From: DASRDU01 sp046331565
Lineage (GTDB): Bacteria; Acidobacteriota; Blastocatellia; RBC074
Direction: 5' to 3'
Assembly (NCBI GenBank): GCA_046331565.1
Contig: JAXLQP010000003.1
Span: forward strand, 682,001 to 746,000
Length of the DNA stretch: 64,000 bases
Within the stretch, counting starts at the first letter, position 1; the number at the start of each line of letters is the position of its first letter. Positions 24,938-34,541 of this stretch are shown here, one piece after another. A program made the translations under genes and the position numbers. The notes beneath the pieces were generated by a model. That model saw only the letters and a list, made by a program, of their open reading frames with translations, searched no databases and was not told the origin of the DNA.

Positions 24938-27703
24938 TTACCGGAAATCCTTTGACAGGTCAGATCCTTCAGCGATCAGAAGACCTTCTCCGATGAGCGG
25001 ATCATCATTGTTCAGAACATCTGAAAGTTTCAGGGACGGCGCTTCCGGCCTGATTCCGACAACCGAAACGTAAGGAATGATCACTGCAAAGATCGAACCC
25101 TTTCCGGGTCTGCTTCTGACTTCGATGCGGCCTCCGACGGATTCCGCCAGTTGTCGGGCCACTGACAGGCCGAGTCCCGTTCCCGGCTTGCGTCCGATGC
25201 GCTCGAAGGGTTCGAAGATGCGCGTCAGATCGTCCTGATCCAGCCCGATGCCGGTGTCTGTGACGGCAATGATGGCCTGGCTGCCCATAATCCGCGCTTC
25301 AAGCGAAATTCTGCCGGACGGGGTGAACTTGGCGGCGTTGACCAGCAGGCTGGAAAGAATCTGGCGCAACCGGTGTCCGTCAGTGCTGATCTGACGCGCT
25401 TCAGGCGGCAGATTGACCGAGACTGACAACCGGCGGTCGGCAATCAGCGGCTCAATGACGCCGATCAGGTCGCTGGTCATTTCAGCCAGATTAACCGGCT
25501 CGCTCACCACTGCGGAGGGCGCTGATTTCAGGCGCGCATAATCAGCAACCGTGCCGATGGTGTGCAGCAGTTCGTGAATGACGCGCCGCATTACCAGTAA
25601 CCGGCTCTGCTGCTGCTCGACCGCATTCTCTTCCCTGCTCATCAGCCGTTCGATGAACTCAATCACCGATTTCACAGTCTTGTGCAGCTCCTGCGAGATG
25701 AGCAGCAGCGTGTCATAACTGAGGCCCGCATCCGCCGCCTGCGGCAGCAGCGGTGATCCGGCAACAGAAAAATCGCCGCCGTTCATCAGTCGCTGCACGG
25801 TTGCGTCAAGGCGCACGATCAGCGCCAGATCAGCGCCCGTCATCGCATCGAAATCCAGGTCTTCGACCTCCGCGCCTGAATCTGCGGCAAAGACAACCTG
25901 CCGGGCCATCGGCGCCGTCGCGCTGAGAGTTTCAGCCAGCATGGCTTCGAGTTCGAGCATCCGCGCGGTCGCTGCCTGCAGGTCACGCGCCAGCCGGTGA
26001 TTCGCTTCCGACAGCCGCTGCGCTTCACTTTCGAGCAGGCCGGAGCGGGTGCGCTCGGTGACGATTTCATCGCGCACGGCATCACGCTCAGCCGCAATCT
26101 CTTCGCGGATTGATTCCAGCGCGCGAAACTGTCGTTGCAGGCGATGCAGCGCCGTCTCATGCCCGGATGCCTGCTGCCGCCACGTCTCAAGTTCAGCCAG
26201 GGCGTGGTCACGTTCGGCGATCAGGGCGTCAGGCGCCTGTCGGGGTTCAGCCTGAAACAACTGACCATTGAAGGCCTTCAATCCTTCTTCGATGCGGCTG
26301 ACCTGCTCACAGATTTCATCGCGCTCCTGGATGGCTTTGTCGCGTTCGACAATCAGCGCATCGCGCAGATGCTCAAGCCTGCCGATCTGTTCCCTGAGCG
26401 ACGCGGAGTCGTCGTTTTCTGGCTGGCTGCTGAGACGGGTGATTTCGTTTCTCGCGGCGGCCAGTTCACGGGTCAGGTCAGCGGCGCGGCGACGCTCCTG
26501 GGCGAAGCGCTGAAAGAAATCTTCGGTTCTGGCTTCGGCAAAGCGGGCGCACTCCTGAGCCGCTCTCAACTGATCTTCGAGCCGCAGAATCTGCTGCTGC
26601 GTGACGTGCAGTTCTGATCCGGGCTGAGCGGCATCGGGCAGCGGACGGCGTTTCTCCTGTTCGGCGGTACTCAGTTGCGAAGTCAGGCGCATCACCTCGG
26701 TTCGCAACTCTCTGACCTGTGCTTCAGCCGCCGCGCGGCCTGATTCTGCGGTCGCCAGCCGATCAGCGATTCTCTGTTTTTCCGCTTCCAGTTCCGCGAC
26801 CTGCTGTTTTGTTTCCGCCTGCGCTCGCGTCAGATCGTGGCGCAGGTGGTCGGCTTCGCTCAGCGTCGTTTCGCCGGTAATGGCAAATTCCTGGGTGTCT
26901 GCCGGAATTGCAGCTTCAGCCTCGTCCACAGCGAAGTCAGTCACATCATCATTCAGCGCCGCTTCAGCAGGCCGTTCATCGGCAGCTCCGGCGACGGCAG
27001 CGCAGGCGATTTCGGGCACGGGCAACGGCTGCTGAATCGCGTTTGCGGTTTCGTCTGTTTCCGGTTCAGCAGGGACAGTGACCGATTCCGGCGCGTCTTC
27101 AACTCTGATCGGGCTGGCAGCTTTGAAGCCGGTGGCGGGCTGGCGTAATCGGCGCAGGTCTCTGACCTGGCGATGGCCGGACTGGCGGTTGAGGGTGCGG
27201 GTGTTTGAGGCTGCGGCTGGCGCGGTCACCGGCGATGCCGCGAATGCGCCTGCCGTTTGCGATGAAGCTGATGCCGCCGCCTGAGCTTGTCTGACGGCTT
27301 CGCAAATGCGCTCGCGCAGTGCGGCGTCGGGCGGCTGATCAGCCTGATCAGGATCAGCGAGCAGCAGGCCCGGACAGTTCAATTGTTCAGCCAGCGCGTG
27401 TGCCTGCCGCCCCCAGACTGCAACGGCCAGAATCTTCTGCCCGGCCCGTTGCAGCGTGCGCACGGTTCCGGCGAGCGCGGTCACGTCTCTTTCGCCTCTG
27501 ATGACGGCTCCGACGATGACGGCATCAGCCCCTGCCAGCAGGCTGAGCGCATCGCCGTCTTCGGGTCGGCACAACAGCCAGCGCACCCGGCCTAAAAGTT
27601 CAGCTTCGTCAGCCTGTCCCGCCCCGGCCTGCACACCTCCGACGAGCAGGCCAAGCGCCGCTTCAGTGGCAATCAGTCCGATTTGGAGCAGGGATTCCAT
27701 CAC
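24938..27703 (-). CDS. Large hybrid protein with histidine-kinase ATPase domain, degenerate phosphoacceptor
   Basis: 921 residues, soluble. An N-terminal Rossmann-like region (1-130) is followed by a linker and a long coiled coil (about 270-600, with EAEKQRIADRLATAE). A HisKA-like helix pair and an HATPase domain (N-box LLVNAAKF near 789, DTGIGL, GTGLGLSV) end the protein. In the phosphoacceptor box the aligned sequence is LLISQELHKTV, giving Gln671 where SHELRTP has His. Autophosphorylation is therefore doubtful unless another His serves. It is the last gene of the roadblock operon and lay next to pilB before the element inserted. Confidence 0.85.
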   Translation of the reverse strand: MMESLLQIGLIATEAALGLLVGGVQAGAGQADEAELLGRVRWLLCRPEDGDALSLLAGADAVIVGAVIRGERDVTALAGTVRTLQRAGQKILAVAVWGRQAHALAEQLNCPGLLLADPDQADQPPDAALRERICEAVRQAQAAASASSQTAGAFAASPVTAPAAASNTRTLNRQSGHRQVRDLRRLRQPATGFKAASPIRVEDAPESVTVPAEPETDETANAIQQPLPVPEIACAAVAGAADERPAEAALNDDVTDFAVDEAEAAIPADTQEFAITGETTLSEADHLRHDLTRAQAETKQQVAELEAEKQRIADRLATAESGRAAAEAQVRELRTEVMRLTSQLSTAEQEKRRPLPDAAQPGSELHVTQQQILRLEDQLRAAQECARFAEARTEDFFQRFAQERRRAADLTRELAAARNEITRLSSQPENDDSASLREQIGRLEHLRDALIVERDKAIQERDEICEQVSRIEEGLKAFNGQLFQAEPRQAPDALIAERDHALAELETWRQQASGHETALHRLQRQFRALESIREEIAAERDAVRDEIVTERTRSGLLESEAQRLSEANHRLARDLQAATARMLELEAMLAETLSATAPMARQVVFAADSGAEVEDLDFDAMTGADLALIVRLDATVQRLMNGGDFSVAGSPLLPQAADAGLSYDTLLLISQELHKTVKSVIEFIERLMSREENAVEQQQSRLLVMRRVIHELLHTIGTVADYARLKSAPSAVVSEPVNLAEMTSDLIGVIEPLIADRRLSVSVNLPPEARQISTDGHRLRQILSSLLVNAAKFTPSGRISLEARIMGSQAIIAVTDTGIGLDQDDLTRIFEPFERIGRKPGTGLGLSVARQLAESVGGRIEVRSRPGKGSIFAVIIPYVSVVGIRPEAPSLKLSDVLNNDDPLIGEGLLIAEGSDLSKDFR

Positions 27704-27763
27704 ACTTCAGTCCGGTCTCTGGTGCGGGATTCAGGCCGACAGATCAGGCTGCCCGGCAATGAT

Positions 27764-28708
27764 TCATTCTTCCCAGTTCCACTGCGAAGTGGCCGGGTCA
27801 GTCCACGACTGAGCCTGCGGCTGATGCGTCAGAAAAACTTCGGTCGGCTCGGCCTGTGGCTGAAAACCACTGGCGATGAGCTTGCGCAGGTGCGAATGCT
27901 GCAACAGGATCAGGCCGCGATCACCAAACGTATCGCCCACCGCCAGCAGCGCCTGCGCGTCGGCATTGAGCGGCGCGACCAGTTGCAGCGGCAGATCAAT
28001 TCTCACAAGCTGGCACCCGGCCACAAAATTACGCGCCCATTCCGAAGCCAGTTGCACCAGTTCAGCGTCGGCCTGCGCCAGGTCATTTTCAGCTTCGATC
28101 ATGCCGTCCGGCGAAATGCGAAAAACATTTTGCAGCGCCGCCGACTGTGTCTGCCGCCAGCAGCCGTTGACCAGGCTGCGTCCGAGATAGCCGGTGGCGA
28201 TCAGCGAAATGTCATTGAGTCCGGCAGCAATGCTGGCGTGCGTGGTCAGCGGTTCGCTGAAACCTTCCTGAATCAGTCCGAGCGCCTGATCGAGCGTGTG
28301 ATTTTCCGTCGCAGCGTTTCTGTCATCCCGTCCCGGTCTGCCCGGCGCAGCGGCCTGCACGGTGATCACTTCGTCAGCGCCTGCGCTGAAGGCCTGCACC
28401 AGTTCATCGAGCGTCAGCGTCAACAGCGGCAGGTTCAGTTCACGGCCCGTGAAACAGGCAACGGCCCGGCCTTCACCGAGCGACTGCACAATGAAGCGCC
28501 CGCGCTGGTAACGCAGTTCGACGCGATTGTGAGTGCTGCACAGCCGCCGCACGATCTGACCCGCGCCGCGCAGAAAGCGGTCGTTCGGCGACTGGCATTC
28601 GGCCTCATCGCTCCAGTAAAGTTTCGGCGTTTCCTTCTGCTGAAAAAGTACTGCGCCCTGCACACCGGGCACGGCCACCAGATCACCAAAGAGATTGTCC
28701 TGCGTCAT
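27764..28708 (-). CDS. Roadblock/LC7-like protein with extra C-terminal domain
   Basis: 314 residues. The N-terminal 105 residues have the roadblock/LC7 pattern: VPGVQGAVLFQQ, helix QIVRRLCS, then strands RFIVQSLGEGRAVACF and a C-terminal helix. The remaining 200 residues are not recognised. The gene overlaps the upstream DUF4388 gene by four bases (ATGA), so translation is coupled. Roadblock proteins of the MglB type regulate small Ras-like GTPases in polar motility; no GTPase gene is in view. Confidence 0.7.
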   Translation of the reverse strand: MTQDNLFGDLVAVPGVQGAVLFQQKETPKLYWSDEAECQSPNDRFLRGAGQIVRRLCSTHNRVELRYQRGRFIVQSLGEGRAVACFTGRELNLPLLTLTLDELVQAFSAGADEVITVQAAAPGRPGRDDRNAATENHTLDQALGLIQEGFSEPLTTHASIAAGLNDISLIATGYLGRSLVNGCWRQTQSAALQNVFRISPDGMIEAENDLAQADAELVQLASEWARNFVAGCQLVRIDLPLQLVAPLNADAQALLAVGDTFGDRGLILLQHSHLRKLIASGFQPQAEPTEVFLTHQPQAQSWTDPATSQWNWEE

Positions 28709-29628
28709 GACTGTCCTCCCGCCGATTGTTCGAGTGCGCGTCTGGCTTCATTGAAGGCACGGGCTACAGGCGTGCGCGGCACCGGCACGAAAGCGCACGA
28801 CAGGCCGTTGGCCCGCGTGACCATCGTCGCCGCGCCGTTGTGGTCAAGCAGCGCGCCTTCGCACGGCCCCAGATCAAAGAGCGCCGAAACCAGCGATTCG
28901 AGTCCGGCCACCATAAAAGCCGTCTGTGCCAGCGTCGCGTCACTGTCACCAAGTTCGCTGACGACGACGCCATCCTCGTCAATGATCAGACCTGATTGCA
29001 TCACGCCGGTCGCGGCCAGGGCCTGCTGAATCAGCCGATGATCATCGGCGCTGACAACAGCGGCGGGCGGCGCGGGACTGGCAGTTGGGGGATTTGATTG
29101 ATTCACGACTGACCTCACCTGAACTTCTGCCGCCGATTTGCTCACCTTGTCTGTGGCGGCCTGATCTGGTCGCGCGGAGCGGCGAAGCTCAGCCTGGCGC
29201 GGCTGCTCGCGCTCTGCGGTCGCGGCTGGGAATGATGAATCGGGAGTGGCGGCTGTGACTGAAGCGGCTTCGACCTTTTCAGCAATGACTGGTTGCAGGC
29301 GGGCGCTGACATTTCTTTCAGTCAGCATTTCAGCTTCCATTTCGACGCCGTCCATCAGATCAGCCCAGCCGGTAAAGATGGCGCGTGGCGGCACGGCGAC
29401 ATCGAGATCCACGCGAAACGCTTCACGCGGCAACCGGGCTGCCTGGCGAAAAGCCTCTTCGCCGGTCAGGTCGCCGAGCCGCGCTTCGATCAGTTCGCCG
29501 TTTTCAAAATAAAAAACCCCGTCGCCGCCCGGATAGTTCACCGTTAACCGGGCATTCTGATGACCGGCACAGTACATCTCAAAAATATCCGGCAGCGCCG
29601 CCTCGTTGTTCTCTTCACTCAGGCCCAT
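28705..29628 (-). CDS. DUF4388 (PATAN) and roadblock/LC7 fusion protein
   Basis: 307 residues. The N-terminal DUF4388/PATAN domain is at about 10-95 (IFEMYCAGHQNARLTV, GVFYFENGELIEARLGDLTGEEAF). A low-complexity linker runs from about 95 to 190. The C-terminal roadblock/LC7 domain starts about 190 (ATGVMQSGLIIDEDGVVV, AALLDH-type strand, VTRANGLSCAFVPV). ATG 29628 has AAGGA upstream. First gene of a three-gene leftward operon. Such proteins commonly occur near gliding or type IV pilus regulators. Confidence 0.82.
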   Translation of the reverse strand: MGLSEENNEAALPDIFEMYCAGHQNARLTVNYPGGDGVFYFENGELIEARLGDLTGEEAFRQAARLPREAFRVDLDVAVPPRAIFTGWADLMDGVEMEAEMLTERNVSARLQPVIAEKVEAASVTAATPDSSFPAATAEREQPRQAELRRSARPDQAATDKVSKSAAEVQVRSVVNQSNPPTASPAPPAAVVSADDHRLIQQALAATGVMQSGLIIDEDGVVVSELGDSDATLAQTAFMVAGLESLVSALFDLGPCEGALLDHNGAATMVTRANGLSCAFVPVPRTPVARAFNEARRALEQSAGGQS

Positions 29629-29855
29629 AAATTACTTCCTTCACTCTTTCTGTGCGCCTCACGCGCGACGGCAGAAAGGATTCATCCTGCATCAATTGAG
29701 CAACTGTTATGCCAGCGTGAAGGATGGGCGGGCAGGCGGGTTATCGGCGGGAAGTGACGAATTGCGTCAGCGCCAGTGACGCATCCGGTCACAATTGGCG
29801 ATTATTCGGTCAGTCTGAAATCAGCGCCAGGTCAGGTTGCAGGCCTGGTGACCGA

Positions 29856-31028
29856 TCAGTAAAGCAGATACGACTTTCTGAGCCGCGCAAAGTGCGCTTC
29901 ATCCTCGCGCCAGCTTTCGGCAATCGTGGCAAGCGCGGTGCCGGACTCAATCTGCTGCCGCAACGTTGTGCCGCCCGCAATCACGTCAAAAGGCAGGCGA
30001 TCAAAGACGTATTCATAAGGCGGCGACTGCCATTCAAAACCCTGCGGCCAGAGATCGTGAATCGCTTTAATGACGGCAATGCCCGTCAGCACGGGCCTGA
30101 ATTCATTGCGGTCGAGAACGTGAATCTGTACGCCGTGACACAACTGTCCGGCATGTTTCTGAAAGGTCGGCTGAAAGGAATGTGGTCGGAAGTAAACGCC
30201 CGGCAATCCGGCAGCATTGAGTTGCGCGGCGAGTTCATCGGCGTCAGCGTAAGGCGCGCCGATCAGTTCAAAGGGCCGCGTCGTGCCGCGTCCTTCGCTG
30301 ATCTTTGTGCCTTCGATAAACACCGCGCCGGGATAGACCACCGCCGTGTCAACTGTCGGCATATTTGGTGAAGGCAGCACCCACGGCGCATCAGTTTCAT
30401 CGAGATAAAGTTCCCTGCTCCAGCCGCGCACCGGCACGACTTCAAGTTCGCAGCCGATGCCGAATTCCTGATTGAACAGCAGCGCCAGTTCGCCCGCCGT
30501 CATTCCGTGCCGCATCGGAATCGGATACATCCCGACAAACGATTCGTGACCGCGTTCAAGCAGGCTGCCTTCGATGAGCGCGCCGCCAATCGGATTGGGG
30601 CGGTCGAGGACGATCACTCGTGTGCCGCATTCGCGCGCGGCCTGCATCGCCAGCGCCATCGTGTAAATGAACGTGTAAACGCGCGTGCCGACATCGGGCA
30701 CATCAAAGACCAGCACATCAACCTCGCGCAGCATCTCCGGGGTCGGCCTGCGCACCGTGCCGTAAAGCGAATGCGCCATCACGCCCGTGCGCCGGTCACG
30801 AAAGCCTTCCCATTCGATCATATTGTCCTGCGTCTCGCCGCGAATGCCGTGCTGCGGGCCGAAGAGCGCCGCCAGGTTAATCTCAGGATGCGCGTGAAAC
30901 AGATCAGCCGCGTGCTGAAAGCGGTGATCCACCGTCGCCGGATTGCAGATCAGCCCGACCCGCTCCGCACGCAGCAGCGCAGTCTTTTCTGACAGCAGGA
31001 TTTCAAGACCGAGTGTGATTTTGTTCAT
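29856..31028 (-). CDS. DUF1343 / NamZ-like exo-N-acetylmuramidase
   Basis: 390 residues matching the DUF1343 family over its length: VGLICNPATVD, LAALFGPQHGIRGE, VLVFDVPDVGTRVYTFIYT, VIVLDRPNPIGG, MRHGMTAGELALL, PSPNMPT and EGTKISEGRGTTRPFE. Family members include NamZ, which removes terminal MurNAc from peptidoglycan fragments. No signal peptide is evident with start 31028; the longer frame does not add one. Probably used in cell-wall recycling or growth on muropeptides. Confidence 0.88.
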   Translation of the reverse strand: MNKITLGLEILLSEKTALLRAERVGLICNPATVDHRFQHAADLFHAHPEINLAALFGPQHGIRGETQDNMIEWEGFRDRRTGVMAHSLYGTVRRPTPEMLREVDVLVFDVPDVGTRVYTFIYTMALAMQAARECGTRVIVLDRPNPIGGALIEGSLLERGHESFVGMYPIPMRHGMTAGELALLFNQEFGIGCELEVVPVRGWSRELYLDETDAPWVLPSPNMPTVDTAVVYPGAVFIEGTKISEGRGTTRPFELIGAPYADADELAAQLNAAGLPGVYFRPHSFQPTFQKHAGQLCHGVQIHVLDRNEFRPVLTGIAVIKAIHDLWPQGFEWQSPPYEYVFDRLPFDVIAGGTTLRQQIESGTALATIAESWREDEAHFARLRKSYLLY

Positions 31029-31418
31029 GCGAGCTGATGAGCCGACAGTTTTCAGATTCAGGCAGCCGAAGATAAACGCTGATGACTCTGACGACAAGAG
31101 TCAATCAGAGTATGTCAGATCGTCGGTAAAATCAGATGTCCGATGAGCGCCGCGAAGTGTCTCCCGACTTCCATCAAATCAGAATGTGTCTTACTGAGTT
31201 CACGACCGGAGATGGCTGCGCCCGGAAATCCCTGCGCTCCGGTAAACGGCTGAGGTTCTGACCGGAAAGCAAAAACCAGAAACGCGGAAGCGCGAAGAGA
31301 ACAGGCCTGACTCTGTCTCTCCGCGCCTCTGCGCTGGACTCCGGCGATTGCAGGAGAGCCAAAGCTTCGGGGCGAATGCATTATGCCTCCGCCCTGCTCC
31401 CACCGGAGTTGTGCGGCG
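31029..31418. other. Non-coding gap with imperfect palindromes
   Basis: No convincing reading frame. An imperfect inverted repeat covers about 31284-31352 (CGCGGAAGCGCGAAGAG against CTCTCCGCGCCTCTGCG), of the family seen again at 35200-35260. A small interrupted repeat GACTC/GAGTC lies near 31085-31105. No promoter could be assigned. Confidence 0.5.
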
Positions 31419-34400
31419 TCAGTTGACGCGCACAAGCCTGAAATTGTCTACAATCGCTGAAGTGCCGACGTTGCCTGTCGCCTGCGCGACAAACTTCATC
31501 TCCGTTGCTCCGGCAGGCACGGTAAAGCGCAGCGTCACTTTTCTGGTTGCTCCGCCCGGAGCCGTGATCAGCGAGCCTTCGCTGTAACCATCCGTCGTGG
31601 CGACGGTGAAAGCCCCTAACGACGCGCGCGCCCGGCCTTCGGTGCCCATATCAGCGCACAGATCGTAAGTTGCGCCCGGCGTCAGCCGGACAATCTGCTC
31701 AACCTGCGTCGCCCGCCACAGCGAAGCCGGTTGCAGCCTGATGGCCGTACTGCCTTCAGTCGCCAGTTTGCCGTGTTCGAGCGTCACGATGCCGCTTGAT
31801 GTCCAGAATGCAAGCCCGTCTTCAAATCCGGGATTGAGAATTTTGCCGTCATCAGAACCGCCCGGCGTCGGCGTGGGCGTGGGTGTGGCGGTCGGCGTCG
31901 GCGTCGGCGTGCCATCGTCCGGCGGCGGTACCCAGGGCGACAGCAACTCGTATTTGAAATCAGCGCGCTGATCGCTGCTCAGGTTTTTGTAAGTGTACCA
32001 GCCGGGATTCGGATAATAGGTCTTGAACTGCGTGCGAATGCTCGCCAGTTCCACCGCGACTTTGTAAGTGCCGCCGCTCTGCACGTTGCCGAGCGAATAA
32101 GAGCCGTTGCGGTCGGTGTAATCAGCCCGCGAATCTGACCCGCTCAGCACCACTCTGACCTTTTCAATTCCGCGCCCCTGGTTATCAAGCACGCGCCCGC
32201 TGATGTAATAAAGCGTCTGCGGCGTGTCGCTGGTGACTGACACCGGCACTGGCGGGACAGGCGCGCCTGCCAGCCCCGAAATCCTGACCAGCACGGATTC
32301 ACGCCGCCCTGTCGCAGCGCCGCCGCCGACTGAAGTCGGATTGATGACGCCCGGTGTCGAAGCGAAATCGCTCGCGGCAGCGCCGGTCAGATAAGCGTCG
32401 CCATCCTGACCAAAGGCGACCGCAACCGGACGCACCTGCGTGAAAGTGAACGGTTCGGACAGGCTGTTGCTGCCGGTGTCGAGTTGCACCGCAAAGCCGT
32501 GACCATTCGTTGCGGTAGTCGCAGACCAGCCAATAATCATCGCCTTTCCGGCATCATTTACTGTCAGTCCGAGCAGGTTGTCCTGTTCATCCTTTTTGCC
32601 CAGGTAAGTGGCATAAAGCAGCGCGTCACCGGCAGGCTTCAGTCCGACAATGAAAATGTCGTCATTCGGCACCGGATCGCCATTCGCATCTTTTTCCAGA
32701 CTGCCGCCGGTCGGCTGGTAAGCATTCGCCGTCACTGTCAGCCCCGCCGTGCTGGTCGTGCCGCCGAGCCAGGCGTTTCCGGCAGCGTCAACGCTGATTT
32801 CAAGCTTCTCTTTAAGGTTGTAAGCGAAACGGCCCAGCGGTGCGACAACATCTGTATAAACGCGCCCGCCCGCCGGATCGAACTTTGCCAGAAAAGCCGC
32901 TTCCCCAACCTCGCCCTGATAAAAACTCTGCGTGGCCGGGAAGGGCGTCAGCAGCGGCTGATTGCTGCCGATGGTCACTCCGGCAATGTAAACGTTGCCG
33001 CTCGCATCAGTGGCGACCGATTTGCCAGCATCAATTGAACTGCCGCCGAGATAAGTCGAGAAAATCAGTCCCGTTCCTGATGAATTGAGTTTGGTGACAA
33101 AGGCATCAGGCACGGTCAGCGCCCCGCCGACAGCGCCAGCCGGAGCAGGCTGAAAGGCAGTGGGCGACACGGGCCAGTCATTTCCGGCCTGGCCGGTCAC
33201 ACAGGCCTGGCCCATCGCATCAACCGCAATATCAGCAATCGCATTCGACAGGCCCGCTGCTTTGCTGCCGAGCAGCGTTGAGTAAATCAGACCGCTGCCA
33301 TCAGCGTTCAGCTTGCTGACAAACGGCGCGGTTCTGACGGCGATGGTGCCGGGCGCGACATTCTGAGGCGTGAAGCTGCCTTCGAGCGCACCGGCAGTGG
33401 TCGGGAAATCAAAAGTCGCCGTGCGCCCGGTCACATAAGCCGAACCGGCGGCATCAACGGCAATCGCCACGCCTTCGTTGACGAGCAGCGTTTGCAGGTT
33501 GCTGCCTTTGATTCCGCGCGTGCCGCCAAGCACGGCTTTATATAAAACTTCGGTTCCCTGCGGATTGATTTTCATCACCGCCACGAACGATGTCGCAATC
33601 GTGGTCGTGCCGGGATAGAGCGTGACACTGCCGGGTCTGATTGCGCCGGGCGAAGCCTGGAACAATTCGCCCACCGTGCCGACGACATAAGCGTTGCCCT
33701 GGGCGTCTACGGCAATATCCGAAGCGGTCAGGTCATTGAGCCAGGTGCCGTAACTGATGGTCGGATCAATGACGAGCGGCGCGGTGTGATCGTAAGCGCC
33801 GGTTTCAAAGCTGACCTGGTTTCTGCCGCTGATCAGATAACGTCCGGCAACTTCCCTGCGCTCGCCGTTGATGAGCTGATAAATCGCGGGTTTGTGATGG
33901 CGCACCTCACCGGCCTGCGTTTTCAGAATCAGGTCGCCGTTTTCAAGTCGCAGTTGCCGCGCACCGTCAAACCGGAGCCGGATGAGTTGCGGGTCAGCGC
34001 CCGGCGCAACGATGAAATCATATTCAAGCTGCTGCTGATTGCCGTACCAGATCAGGTCAATGCCCGGATAGACGCCTTCATATTTCACGCGGCCATAAGT
34101 CGGCACATTGCGCTGCCATTGCTGCGCGTCACTGCCGAGCAGGTAGCTGACCTTTTCTGTCCCCGGAGCCACGCCGAAGACGCGGGGCTGAGCGTTTGCG
34201 CCAGCCAGCGTCAGGCGCAGCGTGGCAGCGGCGCTGTCCTGATGCAGGTTCATCACCGCTGCTTCAGGAGTCAGAAAGAGGCTGTAACGGCGGCTGTGCG
34301 CGAGAAATTTCACGTCAGCGTCGGCCTGCCCGCGATTGAATTCAAAGCTGAGCGGCAGTTGTCCGAAATTCGCTTCAATCCGCTTTCTGGTGGCTGCCGG

Positions 34401-34541
34401 ATGAGTTGCAGCATTCTGAGCAGGCCGGGCGGCATCCGGTGGCAGCGGCGTCAGCAGGCCGGGCATTTCCACCAGGGTGGCGACAATGAGCGCCAGTAAG
34501 AATGAAACCAGTTGCATCCGGCAGGGGTTGAAATCGTTCAT
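31419..34541 (-). CDS. Secreted SBBP beta-propeller protein with Pro-Thr linker and C-terminal tail module
   Basis: 1040 residues from ATG 34541, preceded by GAGGAG. Hydrophobic N-terminal signal (LVSFLLALIVATLVEM). The 60-270 region is the domain common before SBBP repeats (GQLPLSFEFNRGQADADVKF, DLIWYGNQQQLEYDF). SBBP repeats follow (for example DIAVDAQGNAYVVGTV, YSTLLGSKAAG). Then come a carboxypeptidase-regulatory-like beta sandwich (YISGRVLDNQGRGIEKVRV), the segment FKTYYPNPGW, a PTPT linker, and a galactose-binding-like C-terminal domain ending DNFRLVRVN. The tail from the regulatory domain onward is shared with 36086-39967. Likely a cell-surface or secreted carbohydrate-binding protein. 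Confidence 0.85.
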   Translation of the reverse strand: MNDFNPCRMQLVSFLLALIVATLVEMPGLLTPLPPDAARPAQNAATHPAATRKRIEANFGQLPLSFEFNRGQADADVKFLAHSRRYSLFLTPEAAVMNLHQDSAAATLRLTLAGANAQPRVFGVAPGTEKVSYLLGSDAQQWQRNVPTYGRVKYEGVYPGIDLIWYGNQQQLEYDFIVAPGADPQLIRLRFDGARQLRLENGDLILKTQAGEVRHHKPAIYQLINGERREVAGRYLISGRNQVSFETGAYDHTAPLVIDPTISYGTWLNDLTASDIAVDAQGNAYVVGTVGELFQASPGAIRPGSVTLYPGTTTIATSFVAVMKINPQGTEVLYKAVLGGTRGIKGSNLQTLLVNEGVAIAVDAAGSAYVTGRTATFDFPTTAGALEGSFTPQNVAPGTIAVRTAPFVSKLNADGSGLIYSTLLGSKAAGLSNAIADIAVDAMGQACVTGQAGNDWPVSPTAFQPAPAGAVGGALTVPDAFVTKLNSSGTGLIFSTYLGGSSIDAGKSVATDASGNVYIAGVTIGSNQPLLTPFPATQSFYQGEVGEAAFLAKFDPAGGRVYTDVVAPLGRFAYNLKEKLEISVDAAGNAWLGGTTSTAGLTVTANAYQPTGGSLEKDANGDPVPNDDIFIVGLKPAGDALLYATYLGKKDEQDNLLGLTVNDAGKAMIIGWSATTATNGHGFAVQLDTGSNSLSEPFTFTQVRPVAVAFGQDGDAYLTGAAASDFASTPGVINPTSVGGGAATGRRESVLVRISGLAGAPVPPVPVSVTSDTPQTLYYISGRVLDNQGRGIEKVRVVLSGSDSRADYTDRNGSYSLGNVQSGGTYKVAVELASIRTQFKTYYPNPGWYTYKNLSSDQRADFKYELLSPWVPPPDDGTPTPTPTATPTPTPTPGGSDDGKILNPGFEDGLAFWTSSGIVTLEHGKLATEGSTAIRLQPASLWRATQVEQIVRLTPGATYDLCADMGTEGRARASLGAFTVATTDGYSEGSLITAPGGATRKVTLRFTVPAGATEMKFVAQATGNVGTSAIVDNFRLVRVN

